Origin: JBCCMQ01 sp039026235
GTDB taxonomy: Bacteria > Pseudomonadota > Alphaproteobacteria > Rhodobacterales > Rhodobacteraceae
NCBI GenBank assembly: GCA_039026235.1
Contig: JBCCMQ010000001.1
Span: 124,001-188,000, forward strand
DNA length: 64,000 bases
Direction: 5' to 3'
The notes below the pieces were generated by a model. The model had not been told where the DNA came from, made no database searches, and saw nothing but the letters and a program-made list of their open reading frames with translations. Of the stretch, positions 33,858-41,642 are shown in pieces; the stretch's first letter is position 1; every line of letters starts with the position of its first letter. Position numbers and translations under genes: made by a program.

Positions 33858-34439
33858 TCAGATATCCAGGAAGATCGTTTCACGCTCGCCCTGCAGCCGA
33901 ATATCGTGGGCGTACTCTCTGTCCCCCGTGGACTTTGCAATCAGTGTCGCGGCCCGGTCCTTGTGCTCGATCCGGGCCATCAAGGGGTCTCCACTGTGAT
34001 CATCATCGTCAAAGTAGATCCGTGTCGCCAGGCCGATGTTGATGCCCCGCGCCACGATCCAGATTGAAATATGGGGCGCCTGAAGGCGGCCGTCTTCCAT
34101 CGGAACGGGCCCCGGTTTGATCGTCTCAAGCCGCCATTCACCTGTCTGGAAGTTGGCCGCAAACCGGGAATGACCGGCACTTCCGGGACCGAATGTGCCA
34201 TCGGCGCCAGCCTGCCAGCCTTCAAGCATGGCATCGCGCAAGGGTGTACCGAGCCCGTCGAGAACACGGCCTGTCACGCTGATCCGTGTGCCGGGTGCGC
34301 CGTTCGGAAACGGCCGCACCGACAGATCGGCGCTGTAGATCCCCGCGTTGCCGACAAAATTCGGCATACAACCGATATGAACGTAAGGCCCGGCTGTCTG
34401 GGACGGCGTTTCCGCAAGATAGCCCAGTGGTTGTACCAT
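33858..34439 (-). CDS. pcaG: protocatechuate 3,4-dioxygenase alpha subunit
   Basis: 193 aa of the intradiol dioxygenase fold (ETPSQTAGPYVHIGCMP, GTRISVTGRVLDGLGTPLRDAMLEGWQA, APHISIWIVARGINIGLATRIYF). As expected for alpha subunits, it lacks the full set of iron ligands carried by PcaH. With PcaH it opens the protocatechuate ring to 3-carboxy-cis,cis-muconate. It starts 5 bases after pcaH. Confidence 0.95.
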   Translation of the reverse strand: MVQPLGYLAETPSQTAGPYVHIGCMPNFVGNAGIYSADLSVRPFPNGAPGTRISVTGRVLDGLGTPLRDAMLEGWQAGADGTFGPGSAGHSRFAANFQTGEWRLETIKPGPVPMEDGRLQAPHISIWIVARGINIGLATRIYFDDDDHSGDPLMARIEHKDRAATLIAKSTGDREYAHDIRLQGERETIFLDI

Positions 34440-34444
34440 CTTAC

Positions 34445-35170
34445 CTATGTCCCCTCTGGTTTGTTTTCGAAAACGGATTGTCGGCGACCGCGCAGGACGA
34501 TGTCGAACTTGTAGGCGAGCGAATCCATCGGCAGCGCCCGGTTCATGTCCAGCGGCGCCACAAGCCGGTCAATGGCTTCTGGGGCGCCGATCGTCTGCAC
34601 AATGGGGCAGCGCGGGATCAGCGGGTCGCCTTCGAAATACATCTGCGTAATCAATCGCTGGCCGAAGGCTGCGCCGAAGACCGAAAAGTGAATGTGCATG
34701 GGGCGCCAGTCATTCGGTCCGTTGGGCCAGGGATATGCACCCGGTCGGACTGTGTGGAATTCATAGCTGCCGTCCTCATCGGTGATTGTCCGACCGCATC
34801 CGCCGAAATTCGGGTCAAGCGGGGCGAAATAGCCGTCGTTCTTGTGGCGATAGCGTCCACCCGCGTTCGCCTGCCAAATCTCGACCAGGGCGCCACGCAC
34901 GGGGCGACCAAAACCGTCCAGAACCCGCCCGTGAACGATGATGCGCTCTCCTATGGCACGTTCGCGCCCCTGGGTGAAATTGGTGATTAGGTCGTTGTCG
35001 AGCGGCCCAAGCTGCGAATGCCCGAAAACCGGACCGCTCTGTTCCGTCGGAGTGCTGCGCATTGCAAGAAGCGGCAGTTGCGGGCTACGCGCCACACTTG
35101 TCTTATAGCGCGGCGTGTAGGCCGGTGGATGGCTGGCGCGGTCACGGTGGACCAGCGGTGCTGTCGTCAT
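34445..35170 (-). CDS. pcaH: protocatechuate 3,4-dioxygenase beta subunit
   Basis: 241 aa, the iron-bearing subunit. Predicted non-haem Fe(III) ligands are the tyrosines around GRYRHKNDGYFAP and AYPWP, and the histidines in PMHIHFSVFG. GERIIVHGRVLDGFGRPVRGALVEIWQANAGG is the family core (residues about 68-100). The start at 35170 has GGAGA 6 bases upstream and lies inside the end of pcaC (29-base overlap). Confidence 0.95.
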   Translation of the reverse strand: MTTAPLVHRDRASHPPAYTPRYKTSVARSPQLPLLAMRSTPTEQSGPVFGHSQLGPLDNDLITNFTQGRERAIGERIIVHGRVLDGFGRPVRGALVEIWQANAGGRYRHKNDGYFAPLDPNFGGCGRTITDEDGSYEFHTVRPGAYPWPNGPNDWRPMHIHFSVFGAAFGQRLITQMYFEGDPLIPRCPIVQTIGAPEAIDRLVAPLDMNRALPMDSLAYKFDIVLRGRRQSVFENKPEGT

Positions 35171-35546
35171 GGTGGGTCTCCATTTCGGAAAGGACGTCCT
35201 TGGCAAGCTTGATTGCGTGGTTTGCCTTGGGCACGCCGGCATAGATCGCCACATGCAGGAACGCCTGCATGATATCGTCCTTGCTGGCGCCGGTGCGCGC
35301 AGTTGCGCGGACATGCATCGGGATCTCTTCGAAGTTCCCCGTGGCCGCCAGCAACGCCAGTGTCAGCATCGAACGCTCGCGCAGGCTGATCGTGGGGTCG
35401 GACCAAACCGTGCCCCAGGCGCCTTCGGTGATAAGCGTCTGAAATGGCACGTCAAAGGCTGTTTTCGCCGCTTCGGCACGGTCCACATGGGTATCGCCCA
35501 GGACCTTGCGCCTGACTTCCATGCCAGTGTCATACCGGCTAGACAT
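35142..35546 (-). CDS. pcaC: 4-carboxymuconolactone decarboxylase
   Basis: 134 aa of the carboxymuconolactone decarboxylase family (RRKVLGDTHVDRA, WGTVWSDPTISLRERSMLTLALLAA, HVRATARTGASKDDIMQAFLHVAIYAGVPKANHAI). It removes the carboxyl group to give 3-oxoadipate enol-lactone. It overlaps pcaD by 8 bases and pcaH by 29 bases, as expected of a coupled operon. Confidence 0.95.
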   Translation of the reverse strand: MSSRYDTGMEVRRKVLGDTHVDRAEAAKTAFDVPFQTLITEGAWGTVWSDPTISLRERSMLTLALLAATGNFEEIPMHVRATARTGASKDDIMQAFLHVAIYAGVPKANHAIKLAKDVLSEMETHHDDSTAGPP

Positions 35547-36327
35547 GTCCGACCTCGCGCAGGAAATCAGTCAGGACGCGGGCGTATTCGTCGGGCGCCT
35601 CGACACAGGGGAGATGTCCGGCCTGCTTGATCAGATGGAACTTACTGTCCGGCACCAGATCTGCTGTCTCGCGGACTAGATCGGGCGGTGTCGCGCCGTC
35701 TTCGCTTCCGGCGATGGCAAGCGTCGGCAGGCGAAGCGTGGCTGTCGGGGCTAGAAAATCAGTGCCCTTGATGGCGGCGGCGCAACCGGCATAACCTTCG
35801 ACCGGCGTGCGCTCTAACATATTGCGCCATATGGTGAAATCATCGGTCGCCCGATAGGCCGCAGTGAACCAGCGTTCCAGAACCACGTCCGACATGGCCG
35901 GGATGCCCTTGCTCAGAACCGTGTCGATGCGTTGCTGCCAGATCTCAGCTGTCGCGATTTTGGCCGCCGTGTTCGATAGCACCATCGCTTTCAAGAGGTC
36001 GGGCCGTTTCTTTGCCAGACCCTGGGCGATCATGCCGCCGATCGACAACCCGACAAAGACACAGTTCTTGATCGCCAGATGATCCATCAGGCGTTCGGTA
36101 TCCGTGACCAGCGATCCCATCGAATAGGGCCCGGGCGGGCAGGACGACAGGCCGTGGCCGCGTTTGTCGAAACGCACCAGCCGTAACCCCTTGGGAAGCA
36201 ACGGCACGAGCAGGTTCCAAAGCCGCATGTCCGTGCCGAGTGAATTCCCGAAAACCACCGCCGGGCCGTCGCGGTCGCCCTCATCCCTGAAATGAATGTG
36301 AATCTCGCCGAGTTCGAGTGCGTGCAT
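35539..36327 (-). CDS. pcaD: 3-oxoadipate enol-lactonase
   Basis: 262-aa alpha/beta hydrolase. The nucleophile elbow is GLSIGG, the acid lies in AGSEDGATPP and the histidine in KQAGHLPCVEAP. It hydrolyses the enol-lactone to 3-oxoadipate. ATG 36327 is preferred; a TTG one codon earlier is possible. The ATG overlaps the stop codon of a small upstream reading frame (TGATG). Confidence 0.94.
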   Translation of the reverse strand: MHALELGEIHIHFRDEGDRDGPAVVFGNSLGTDMRLWNLLVPLLPKGLRLVRFDKRGHGLSSCPPGPYSMGSLVTDTERLMDHLAIKNCVFVGLSIGGMIAQGLAKKRPDLLKAMVLSNTAAKIATAEIWQQRIDTVLSKGIPAMSDVVLERWFTAAYRATDDFTIWRNMLERTPVEGYAGCAAAIKGTDFLAPTATLRLPTLAIAGSEDGATPPDLVRETADLVPDSKFHLIKQAGHLPCVEAPDEYARVLTDFLREVGHV

Positions 36328-36692
36328 CAATCTGTTGGTCCTGCGTAGTGGTCTGAAATGGTGGCCATTGCCGCCGCCGATATCCCACGATAGCCGATTT
36401 CGCGGCCCTTCATCTGTAAATCGCGAGGCAACCCGTCACGAGGCCGGCGTGCGGCATCACTGTGCGAACAGGAATAACGTTGCGCTTCGGGTTCTGGCCC
36501 GTGCCGTGGTTCGAAACGTCCCACTTCGGGCTGAACAGGGGCGGTGTTCTCGGCTTCGCTGCGGATCTTCCAATCCGTTTCGATACGAATCCGTCCGATT
36601 TGCATGGCCATGTCAGGGCCAGCGCCGTTGGCATGGTACCCCTGAAAAGGGCCGCCGGGCCCGCCACCGTTGATGACAACCAATATTCGCAC
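36327..36692 (-). CDS. candidate 121-aa gene at the head of the pca operon
   Basis: The GTG start is preceded by AGGAGG at a 4-base spacing, and a promoter-like TTGACA lies about 40 bases upstream. The stop overlaps the pcaD start (TGATG). These three signals favour real translation. The product begins RILVVINGGGPGG and matches no family I know. The first 50 codons look coding, while the rest is arginine/proline-rich and less convincing. It may be a leader, a degenerate remnant or a small new protein. Without it, this would be a 425-base gap. Confidence 0.4.
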   Translation of the reverse strand: MRILVVINGGGPGGPFQGYHANGAGPDMAMQIGRIRIETDWKIRSEAENTAPVQPEVGRFEPRHGPEPEAQRYSCSHSDAARRPRDGLPRDLQMKGREIGYRGISAAAMATISDHYAGPTD

Positions 36693-36708
36693 GTCTCCTC
36701 CTGTACCG

Positions 36709-36738
36709 GAGATAGCGAAAAGTAATTGGCATTGTCAA
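36709..36738 (-). promoter_or_regulatory. promoter candidate for the pca operon, with inverted repeat
   Basis: On the minus strand, a perfect -35 TTGACA (36738-36733) is followed 18 bases later by TATCTC (36714-36709), a weak -10. The -35 is part of an inverted repeat GTCAA-N5-TTGAC (36734-36748), so a regulator binding there would cover the promoter. No pcaQ-type LysR gene is adjacent. Confidence 0.45.
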
Positions 36739-36755
36739 CTAAATTGACCCGAAAC

Positions 36756-37721
36756 CTAGTGTTTCAGGCGATTAAGTGACTGTTTGAACATCTCCGGGTC
36801 GATATTGCCGCCCGACGCGGTGACGATCACCGTATCACTTTCCAGTTGGTCAGTGCGGTAGAGGGCGGCTGCCAGGGCTGCGGCGCCGCCGGGTTCGATG
36901 ACGATCTTCAGGCGCAGAAACGCGAGTGCGATCGCTTGTAGAGCTTCTTCGTCCGAAATGATCAGGCCGTCTCCACACAGGCGGTGCAGGATCGGAAAGG
37001 TCAGCTCGCCCGGCGCCGGTGTCAGGATAGCATCGCAAATCGATCCGCTTTGGCTGTTGTTGGTTTGGCGCGCACCGGTTCGCAACGACCGTGCCACGTC
37101 GTCGAAGCCCGCCGGTTCGACGGTGCGCATGCGCATGCCCGGTGCGTCCGCCTCAAGGGCAAGGGCTATACCGGCGCTGAGCCCGCCACCGCCGCAGCAG
37201 ACCAGAACCTCGGCTTCTTCGATGCCCATCTCTTTGGCCTGGGCCGCGATCTCAAGACCGGTCGTCCCTTGCCCGGCAATTACTAGTGGCTCGTCGAAGG
37301 GACGAATGAGGGTCAGGTCACGTTCGGTGGCGATCCTTTCTCCGATCTCCTCGCGTGATTCGCTTGCCCGGTCGTAGGTCACAACCTCGCCGCCCAGCCA
37401 ACGGGTATTTCGCAGCTTCGTCTCAGGTGCGTCGGCGGGCATAACGATCACCGCCGGGCAACCGTATTTGCGCGCCGCCATGGCCACGCCCTGGGCGTGG
37501 TTGCCCGAGCTATAGGCCAGCACGCCCCCCTTGGGTGCCATGCCGGTCACCGCCGACCAGGCCCCGCGGAACTTGAAGGACCCGGTGTGTTGAAGGCATT
37601 CCGCCTTGATCAAAATCCGCCGCCCGGCAATCTCGTCAAGGAAGGGTGAAGACAGCAGGGGTGTTTTTCGTGCGTGCCCGTCCAGGCGGAGCGCGGCCGC
37701 GTGGATCATGTCGATGTTCAT
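36756..37721 (-). CDS. PLP-dependent threonine/serine dehydratase-family enzyme
   Basis: 321-aa fold-type II PLP enzyme. The cofactor lysine is in SFKFRGAWSAV, the phosphate-binding glycine loop is VCCGGGGLSAG, and SSGNHAQGVA is the conserved asparagine loop. It lacks the C-terminal ACT regulatory domain of biosynthetic IlvA. It may be a catabolic threonine/serine dehydratase, a serine racemase or a hydroxyaspartate dehydratase. Its ATG overlaps the preceding hydrolase stop by 4 bases. Confidence 0.88.
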   Translation of the reverse strand: MNIDMIHAAALRLDGHARKTPLLSSPFLDEIAGRRILIKAECLQHTGSFKFRGAWSAVTGMAPKGGVLAYSSGNHAQGVAMAARKYGCPAVIVMPADAPETKLRNTRWLGGEVVTYDRASESREEIGERIATERDLTLIRPFDEPLVIAGQGTTGLEIAAQAKEMGIEEAEVLVCCGGGGLSAGIALALEADAPGMRMRTVEPAGFDDVARSLRTGARQTNNSQSGSICDAILTPAPGELTFPILHRLCGDGLIISDEEALQAIALAFLRLKIVIEPGGAAALAAALYRTDQLESDTVIVTASGGNIDPEMFKQSLNRLKH

Positions 37722-38539
37722 CTTACTCGGTCCAGAAACTGATGTATTACGTTAAGCGATGCCGGTTCGTCCAAAAAGGGGACGTGACCCCGGTCGGGAA
37801 CTTCGGCTGCAATCATGTCCGGGCGCCGGGTCTGCATTTCCGCGAAAGTTTTGGGCGAGAGAAGGTTCGAATTGGCACCGCGTAAGGCGGCAAGGGGCAA
37901 ACTCGCTAGCGCATCGAACATTGGCCAGAGATTTGGCATCGGCTGGGCGCCAGAGGCCAGCACTGCGTCTCGCAAGGCGGGATCATAGTTGATGACCAGA
38001 CCCTTCGGTGTTTCGGTATAGTGCTTTCGCACTTCAACCTCCCATCGTGCCCGGGGAACCCCGTCAAAGCCCGGCAACAGGCGGGCGCGCATGTCTGCCG
38101 CCTCTTCATAGGTCTTCTCTGCCGGATTGCGGCCGATGTAGCCTTTGATCACGTCCAGGCCCTCGGGCTTAAGCTCTGGCCCGATATCGTTCAACAGAAC
38201 CCCCGAAAGCCGGCCCTTGGCTGATGCCGCCAGCACCATGGCAATCAAACCGCCGCGAGAGGTACCCATGATTGCCGCATGCCGAAGGCCCAGGTGATCC
38301 ATCAGTTCGATCGTGTCCTGGGCCTCGCGCGGGATCGTATAACTAGCGGGATCGGCCCAGGCGCTGGCGCCCCGTCCGCGGTAGTCGAGCCGAATGGTCC
38401 GCACCCCCGTTAGGTGGGGCAGCACATAGTCAAAATCGGTGCGGTTGCGCGTGAGGCCCGACAGGCAGATCAGCGCCGCTCCATCACCGTGGCTGTCAAA
38501 GCTGAGGCGGGTGCCGTCAGAAGCCGTGAACTCAGCCAT
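37718..38539 (-). CDS. alpha/beta hydrolase
   Basis: 273 aa. The nucleophile elbow is GTSRGG (serine), an oxyanion region follows ICLSGLTRN, and the catalytic histidine is in PDRGHVPFLDEP. The serine nucleophile argues against a haloalkane or fluoroacetate dehalogenase, which use Asp. It is likely an esterase or C-C hydrolase with unknown substrate. It overlaps its upstream neighbour by 8 bases and its downstream neighbour by 4. Confidence 0.87.
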   Translation of the reverse strand: MAEFTASDGTRLSFDSHGDGAALICLSGLTRNRTDFDYVLPHLTGVRTIRLDYRGRGASAWADPASYTIPREAQDTIELMDHLGLRHAAIMGTSRGGLIAMVLAASAKGRLSGVLLNDIGPELKPEGLDVIKGYIGRNPAEKTYEEAADMRARLLPGFDGVPRARWEVEVRKHYTETPKGLVINYDPALRDAVLASGAQPMPNLWPMFDALASLPLAALRGANSNLLSPKTFAEMQTRRPDMIAAEVPDRGHVPFLDEPASLNVIHQFLDRVR

Positions 38540-39221
38540 CGGCCGCCAGTTCCGGTATGGATGTAAGATCTGGCAGGATACGCTGAGGCGCCCAGGGCAG
38601 GCGGTCGACCGGTTCGTTCATCCGGTTCACCCATGCTGTGAAAAAGCCGTATCCGGCAGCGCAGGCCGCGTCCCATCCGTTCGACGATACAAACAGTACC
38701 TCGTTGCGCGCGACGCTAAAGTGTTGGGTTACAAGGTCATAGACCCGGCTGTCGGGCTTGAAGATGCCAACGCTTTCCACAGACAGGATCGCGTCCAATT
38801 CGGTTGCGATACCGGCCGAGCCAACGGCGCCTTCCAGCATCGCCGGACTGCCGTTTGACAGGATGCCCGTCTGCAACCCGGCCGACTTCAACGCTCGCAG
38901 CATGGCCGGCACCTCTGGATAGGCCGAAAGTTCCCAGTAAAGTTGCAGCAGGCGTTCGCGGAGTGCGTTGTCACCATCCAGACCGATGTTTTCAAGCGCC
39001 CAGTCCAGACCGTTTTCGGTGACCTGCCAGAAATCAGTGTGGCTGCCCGTGACGGCGCGCAGCCAAGTGTACTGCAGCTGTTTAAGCCGCCAGTCCGAGG
39101 CCAGTTTTTGCCAGTTGGCGGCCAGAGCATCCCGTCCGGGTTCCGATGCGGCCTCGCGCGCTGCTGCGGCCACGTCAAAGAGGGTGCCATATGCGTCGAA
39201 AATGCATGTTCGTATAGGCAT
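38532..39221 (-). CDS. probable (S)-2-haloacid dehalogenase (HAD type II)
   Basis: 229 aa. Residues described for L-2-haloacid dehalogenases appear conserved: Asp/Thr in FDAYGTLFD, Arg in YTWLRAVTG, Ser/Asn in LSNGSPAML, Lys/Tyr in GIFKPDSRVYDL, and Ser-x-Asn-x-Trp-Asp in FVSSNGWDA. The family hydrolyses 2-haloalkanoic acids with inversion. AAGGAGGG precedes the 39221 start. It is first of three overlapping genes, with the hydrolase and PLP enzyme downstream. Confidence 0.88.
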   Translation of the reverse strand: MPIRTCIFDAYGTLFDVAAAAREAASEPGRDALAANWQKLASDWRLKQLQYTWLRAVTGSHTDFWQVTENGLDWALENIGLDGDNALRERLLQLYWELSAYPEVPAMLRALKSAGLQTGILSNGSPAMLEGAVGSAGIATELDAILSVESVGIFKPDSRVYDLVTQHFSVARNEVLFVSSNGWDAACAAGYGFFTAWVNRMNEPVDRLPWAPQRILPDLTSIPELAADG

Positions 39222-39345
39222 CTGACCCTCCTTGCCGCCGGACAAGACTGGCATGGTGGCCTGGCGGTGAAAAGGCCGATACGGGCGCTTTTTGCAGGCC
39301 GCGGAAAGTGGTGCCGCAGAGCGCCCGGATCGCGGACTGTGCCCC

Positions 39346-40128
39346 TTAAGCCGGCTTGGTCTGGGCTTTTTGGATCATGCCCATGACCATTCTGCGCGGC
39401 ATGAGCGGTGCCAGCCAGTTCAGCATGAAGCTGAGACCGCGTTCGTTGATTGTTACGAGATCGCCGCGCATCATCGCGTCATAGCCGTGCTTGGCGACTG
39501 AAGCGGGGGTGGCGCCTTTCTGGTTGACCAGTTGCGTTCCCTCAAGGTCCGCAGCCTTTGCGAACTCGGTCTCGACATAGCCGGGCGCCAGGACCGTGCA
39601 GGTGACACCGCGATCCTTTAGCTCTTGATCGACCGCCTGGCTGAAGGAATTCACAAACGCCTTGGTGGCGAAATAGATGGCCTGATTGGGGCCGGGAATA
39701 AAACCCGCCGTGGACCCGACGTTCAGGATCTTGCCGCCGCCCTGGGCGACCATGTCGGCCCCAAAGCGATGGGTCAGGGTCACAAGTGCCTTGACGTTCA
39801 GATCAATCATGGCGTGCTCGCTTGCGAGGTCGCGCTCAATATGGACACCCTGTCCGCCGAAGCCCGCATTGTTGATCAGAACATCAACCGTTAGCCCGGC
39901 CGATTTGACCGTGTCATAGAGGTCCTGCGCACCCCCTTCGGCCCCTAGGTCCAACGCAAAGACATGGACCGTCACGCCGTGCTCGTCCTCGATCTCCGAC
40001 TTTAGGGAGTTAAGCTGTTCTTCGCGCCGCGCCGTGATGATGACATCACCGCCCTTAGAGGCGTGGTATCGGGCCAGGGCGGCGCCGATGCCCGATGAGG
40101 CGCCGGTAACAAGTGCAGTCTTTGCCAT
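39346..40128 (-). CDS. SDR-family oxidoreductase
   Basis: 260-aa short-chain dehydrogenase. The cofactor motif is TGASSGIG; NAG is in LINNAGFGG; the catalytic serine is in NVGSTAG and Tyr-x3-Lys is YFATK. The C-terminal NWLAPLMPRRMVMGMIQKAQ resembles acyl-chain-associated SDRs. It is divergent from a tetR gene across a region with twin palindromes, suggesting TetR control. Confidence 0.9.
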   Translation of the reverse strand: MAKTALVTGASSGIGAALARYHASKGGDVIITARREEQLNSLKSEIEDEHGVTVHVFALDLGAEGGAQDLYDTVKSAGLTVDVLINNAGFGGQGVHIERDLASEHAMIDLNVKALVTLTHRFGADMVAQGGGKILNVGSTAGFIPGPNQAIYFATKAFVNSFSQAVDQELKDRGVTCTVLAPGYVETEFAKAADLEGTQLVNQKGATPASVAKHGYDAMMRGDLVTINERGLSFMLNWLAPLMPRRMVMGMIQKAQTKPA

Positions 40129-40154
40129 GGGGAGACCTTTCCGGTGAAAAGTGT

Positions 40155-40168
40155 TCAACAAGTGTTGA
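40155..40168. promoter_or_regulatory. palindromic operator 1 (TCAACA-AG-TGTTGA)
   Basis: Perfect 6-base arms around AG, 27 bases upstream of the SDR start. An identical copy lies 44 bases away, about four helical turns, so two dimers would bind the same DNA face. It is the probable site for the divergent TetR protein. Confidence 0.7.
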
Positions 40169-40198
40169 CTTGATACCTAGAGACGTAGAGAGCGGTTG

Positions 40199-40212
40199 TC
40201 AACAAGTGTTGA
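40199..40212. promoter_or_regulatory. palindromic operator 2 (TCAACA-AG-TGTTGA)
   Basis: A second identical copy, 31 bases before the tetR start. It overlaps TTGACG (40209-40214), which forms a plausible tetR -35 with TATGCT at 40231-40236 (16-base spacing). On the minus strand it creates TTGACA facing the SDR gene. Binding would therefore block both promoters. The predicted tetR transcript would begin at or near its ATG, so it may be leaderless. Confidence 0.7.
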
Positions 40213-40242
40213 CGCCCTCATCTGCGCGCCTATGCTGGGGCC

Positions 40243-40788
40243 ATGTCAACAACGCAAAACACCCGGGATCTTTTGCTGTCGCAGGGCCAGCGCCTGTTTT
40301 GGGGGCGGGGCTATTCGAACGTCGGTCTGCGCGAAATCGCTGCGGCGGCGGGTGTCGATGTGGCGCTCGTGTCGCGGTACTTCGGCTCCAAACAGGGCCT
40401 CTTTTCGGCGACCCTTGAAGCGTTGGATGCTCTCGGCCCTTCCGACTTTCCAGACGAAGACGCGCTGACAGAAACGATTGTACACCTGTTCGTGACCGCA
40501 CCACGTGACGGCGATGAACCATCAGCCTTCAACATGATGCTTGTCAACGCGCGCGATCCGGATGTGGGCGAAATGGTACGGAAAGCGCACCAGGAAAAAT
40601 GGCAGAACGCGCTCGAAGCGGTGATCGGCGACAGCACGCGTGCAACGCTTTTCATGGCGGCCGTGCTAGGCTTCGCGCTGGCGGAAAAGCACCTGAGGCT
40701 GTCCGGTCTGGGCGCACCGGACGGTGCTGAATATGCAGCGCAGTTGCGCCACGTGCTGCGGGCTGCACTGGACTATGAACCGGCGTGA
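40243..40788 (+). CDS. TetR-family transcriptional regulator
   Basis: 181 aa. The N-terminal helix-turn-helix is GYSNVGLREIAAAAGVDVALVSRYFGSKQGLF (residues about 23-54), followed by a helical ligand domain. It probably represses itself and the divergent SDR gene through the two identical palindromes between them. The ligand is unknown. It converges on fabI. Confidence 0.92.
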   Translation: MSTTQNTRDLLLSQGQRLFWGRGYSNVGLREIAAAAGVDVALVSRYFGSKQGLFSATLEALDALGPSDFPDEDALTETIVHLFVTAPRDGDEPSAFNMMLVNARDPDVGEMVRKAHQEKWQNALEAVIGDSTRATLFMAAVLGFALAEKHLRLSGLGAPDGAEYAAQLRHVLRAALDYEPA

Positions 40789-40845
40789 CTGGACGCGGAT
40801 GCAAGGCGCATAGCTTCTCAACTGGGATGTGCTCTTGGCCGCCGC

Positions 40846-41634
40846 CTATAGGTTTTCGACCTGCGGCATGCCAATCGTATGATATCCGCCGTCCACACGG
40901 ACGACCTCACCCGTCGTTGAGGACCCGTAGTCCGATGCCAGAAATACAGCCGTTCCGCCTACCGCCTCAAGCGTCGCGTTGGAGCGCATCGGCGCATTTG
41001 CCTCGGTGTGGCGATATGTGCGGCGCGCGCCGGCAATGGCCGACCCGGCAAGCGTCTTCATCGGACCCGGTGAAATCGCGTTCACGCGGATCCCTTCAGG
41101 CCCCAGATCATTCGCGAGATAGCGCACAGTTGATTCAAGCGCCGCCTTGGCGACACCCATCACATTGTAAAAAGGTGTCACGCGGTTCGACCCCTGATAG
41201 GTCAGGGTTAAGATTGTACCGCCGTTGCTCATCAACGGCACAGCCCGGCGGGCCACATCGATCAACGAATAGCAGGAAATACACATCGAGTTTTTGAAGT
41301 TGTCCTTCGAGGTGTCAATGAAGCGACCCTGCAATTCCGATTTGTCGGAAAAGGCGATCGCGTGCACCAGGAAATCCAGGCGGCCCCAGCGTTCTTCCAC
41401 GGCTTCAAAGCAGGCGTCGAGGGATTGATCGTTGGTCACATCGACATCGATCAGAATGTCCGAGCCCAGACTGGCCGCCAGGGGCTCCACCCTTTTGCCG
41501 AATGCCTCGCCCTGATAGGAAAATGCCAGCTCTGCGCCTTCACGCGCCATGGCACTGGCGATCCCCCAGGCAATGGAACGATCATTGGCAACGCCCATGA
41601 TGAGCCCGCGCTTGCCTTGCATCCAATTCGCCAT
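40846..41634 (-). CDS. fabI: enoyl-[acyl-carrier-protein] reductase (NADH)
   Basis: 262 aa. FabI-type SDR: atypical nucleotide motif GVANDRSIAWGIA, catalytic Tyr-x6-Lys in FYNVMGVAKAALE, and ISPGPMKTLA near the substrate loop. It catalyses the last step of the fatty-acid elongation cycle. It is third in a fabA-fabB-fabI operon, 8 bases after fabB. Confidence 0.95.
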   Translation of the reverse strand: MANWMQGKRGLIMGVANDRSIAWGIASAMAREGAELAFSYQGEAFGKRVEPLAASLGSDILIDVDVTNDQSLDACFEAVEERWGRLDFLVHAIAFSDKSELQGRFIDTSKDNFKNSMCISCYSLIDVARRAVPLMSNGGTILTLTYQGSNRVTPFYNVMGVAKAALESTVRYLANDLGPEGIRVNAISPGPMKTLAGSAIAGARRTYRHTEANAPMRSNATLEAVGGTAVFLASDYGSSTTGEVVRVDGGYHTIGMPQVENL

Positions 41635-41642
41635 GGTTCAAA

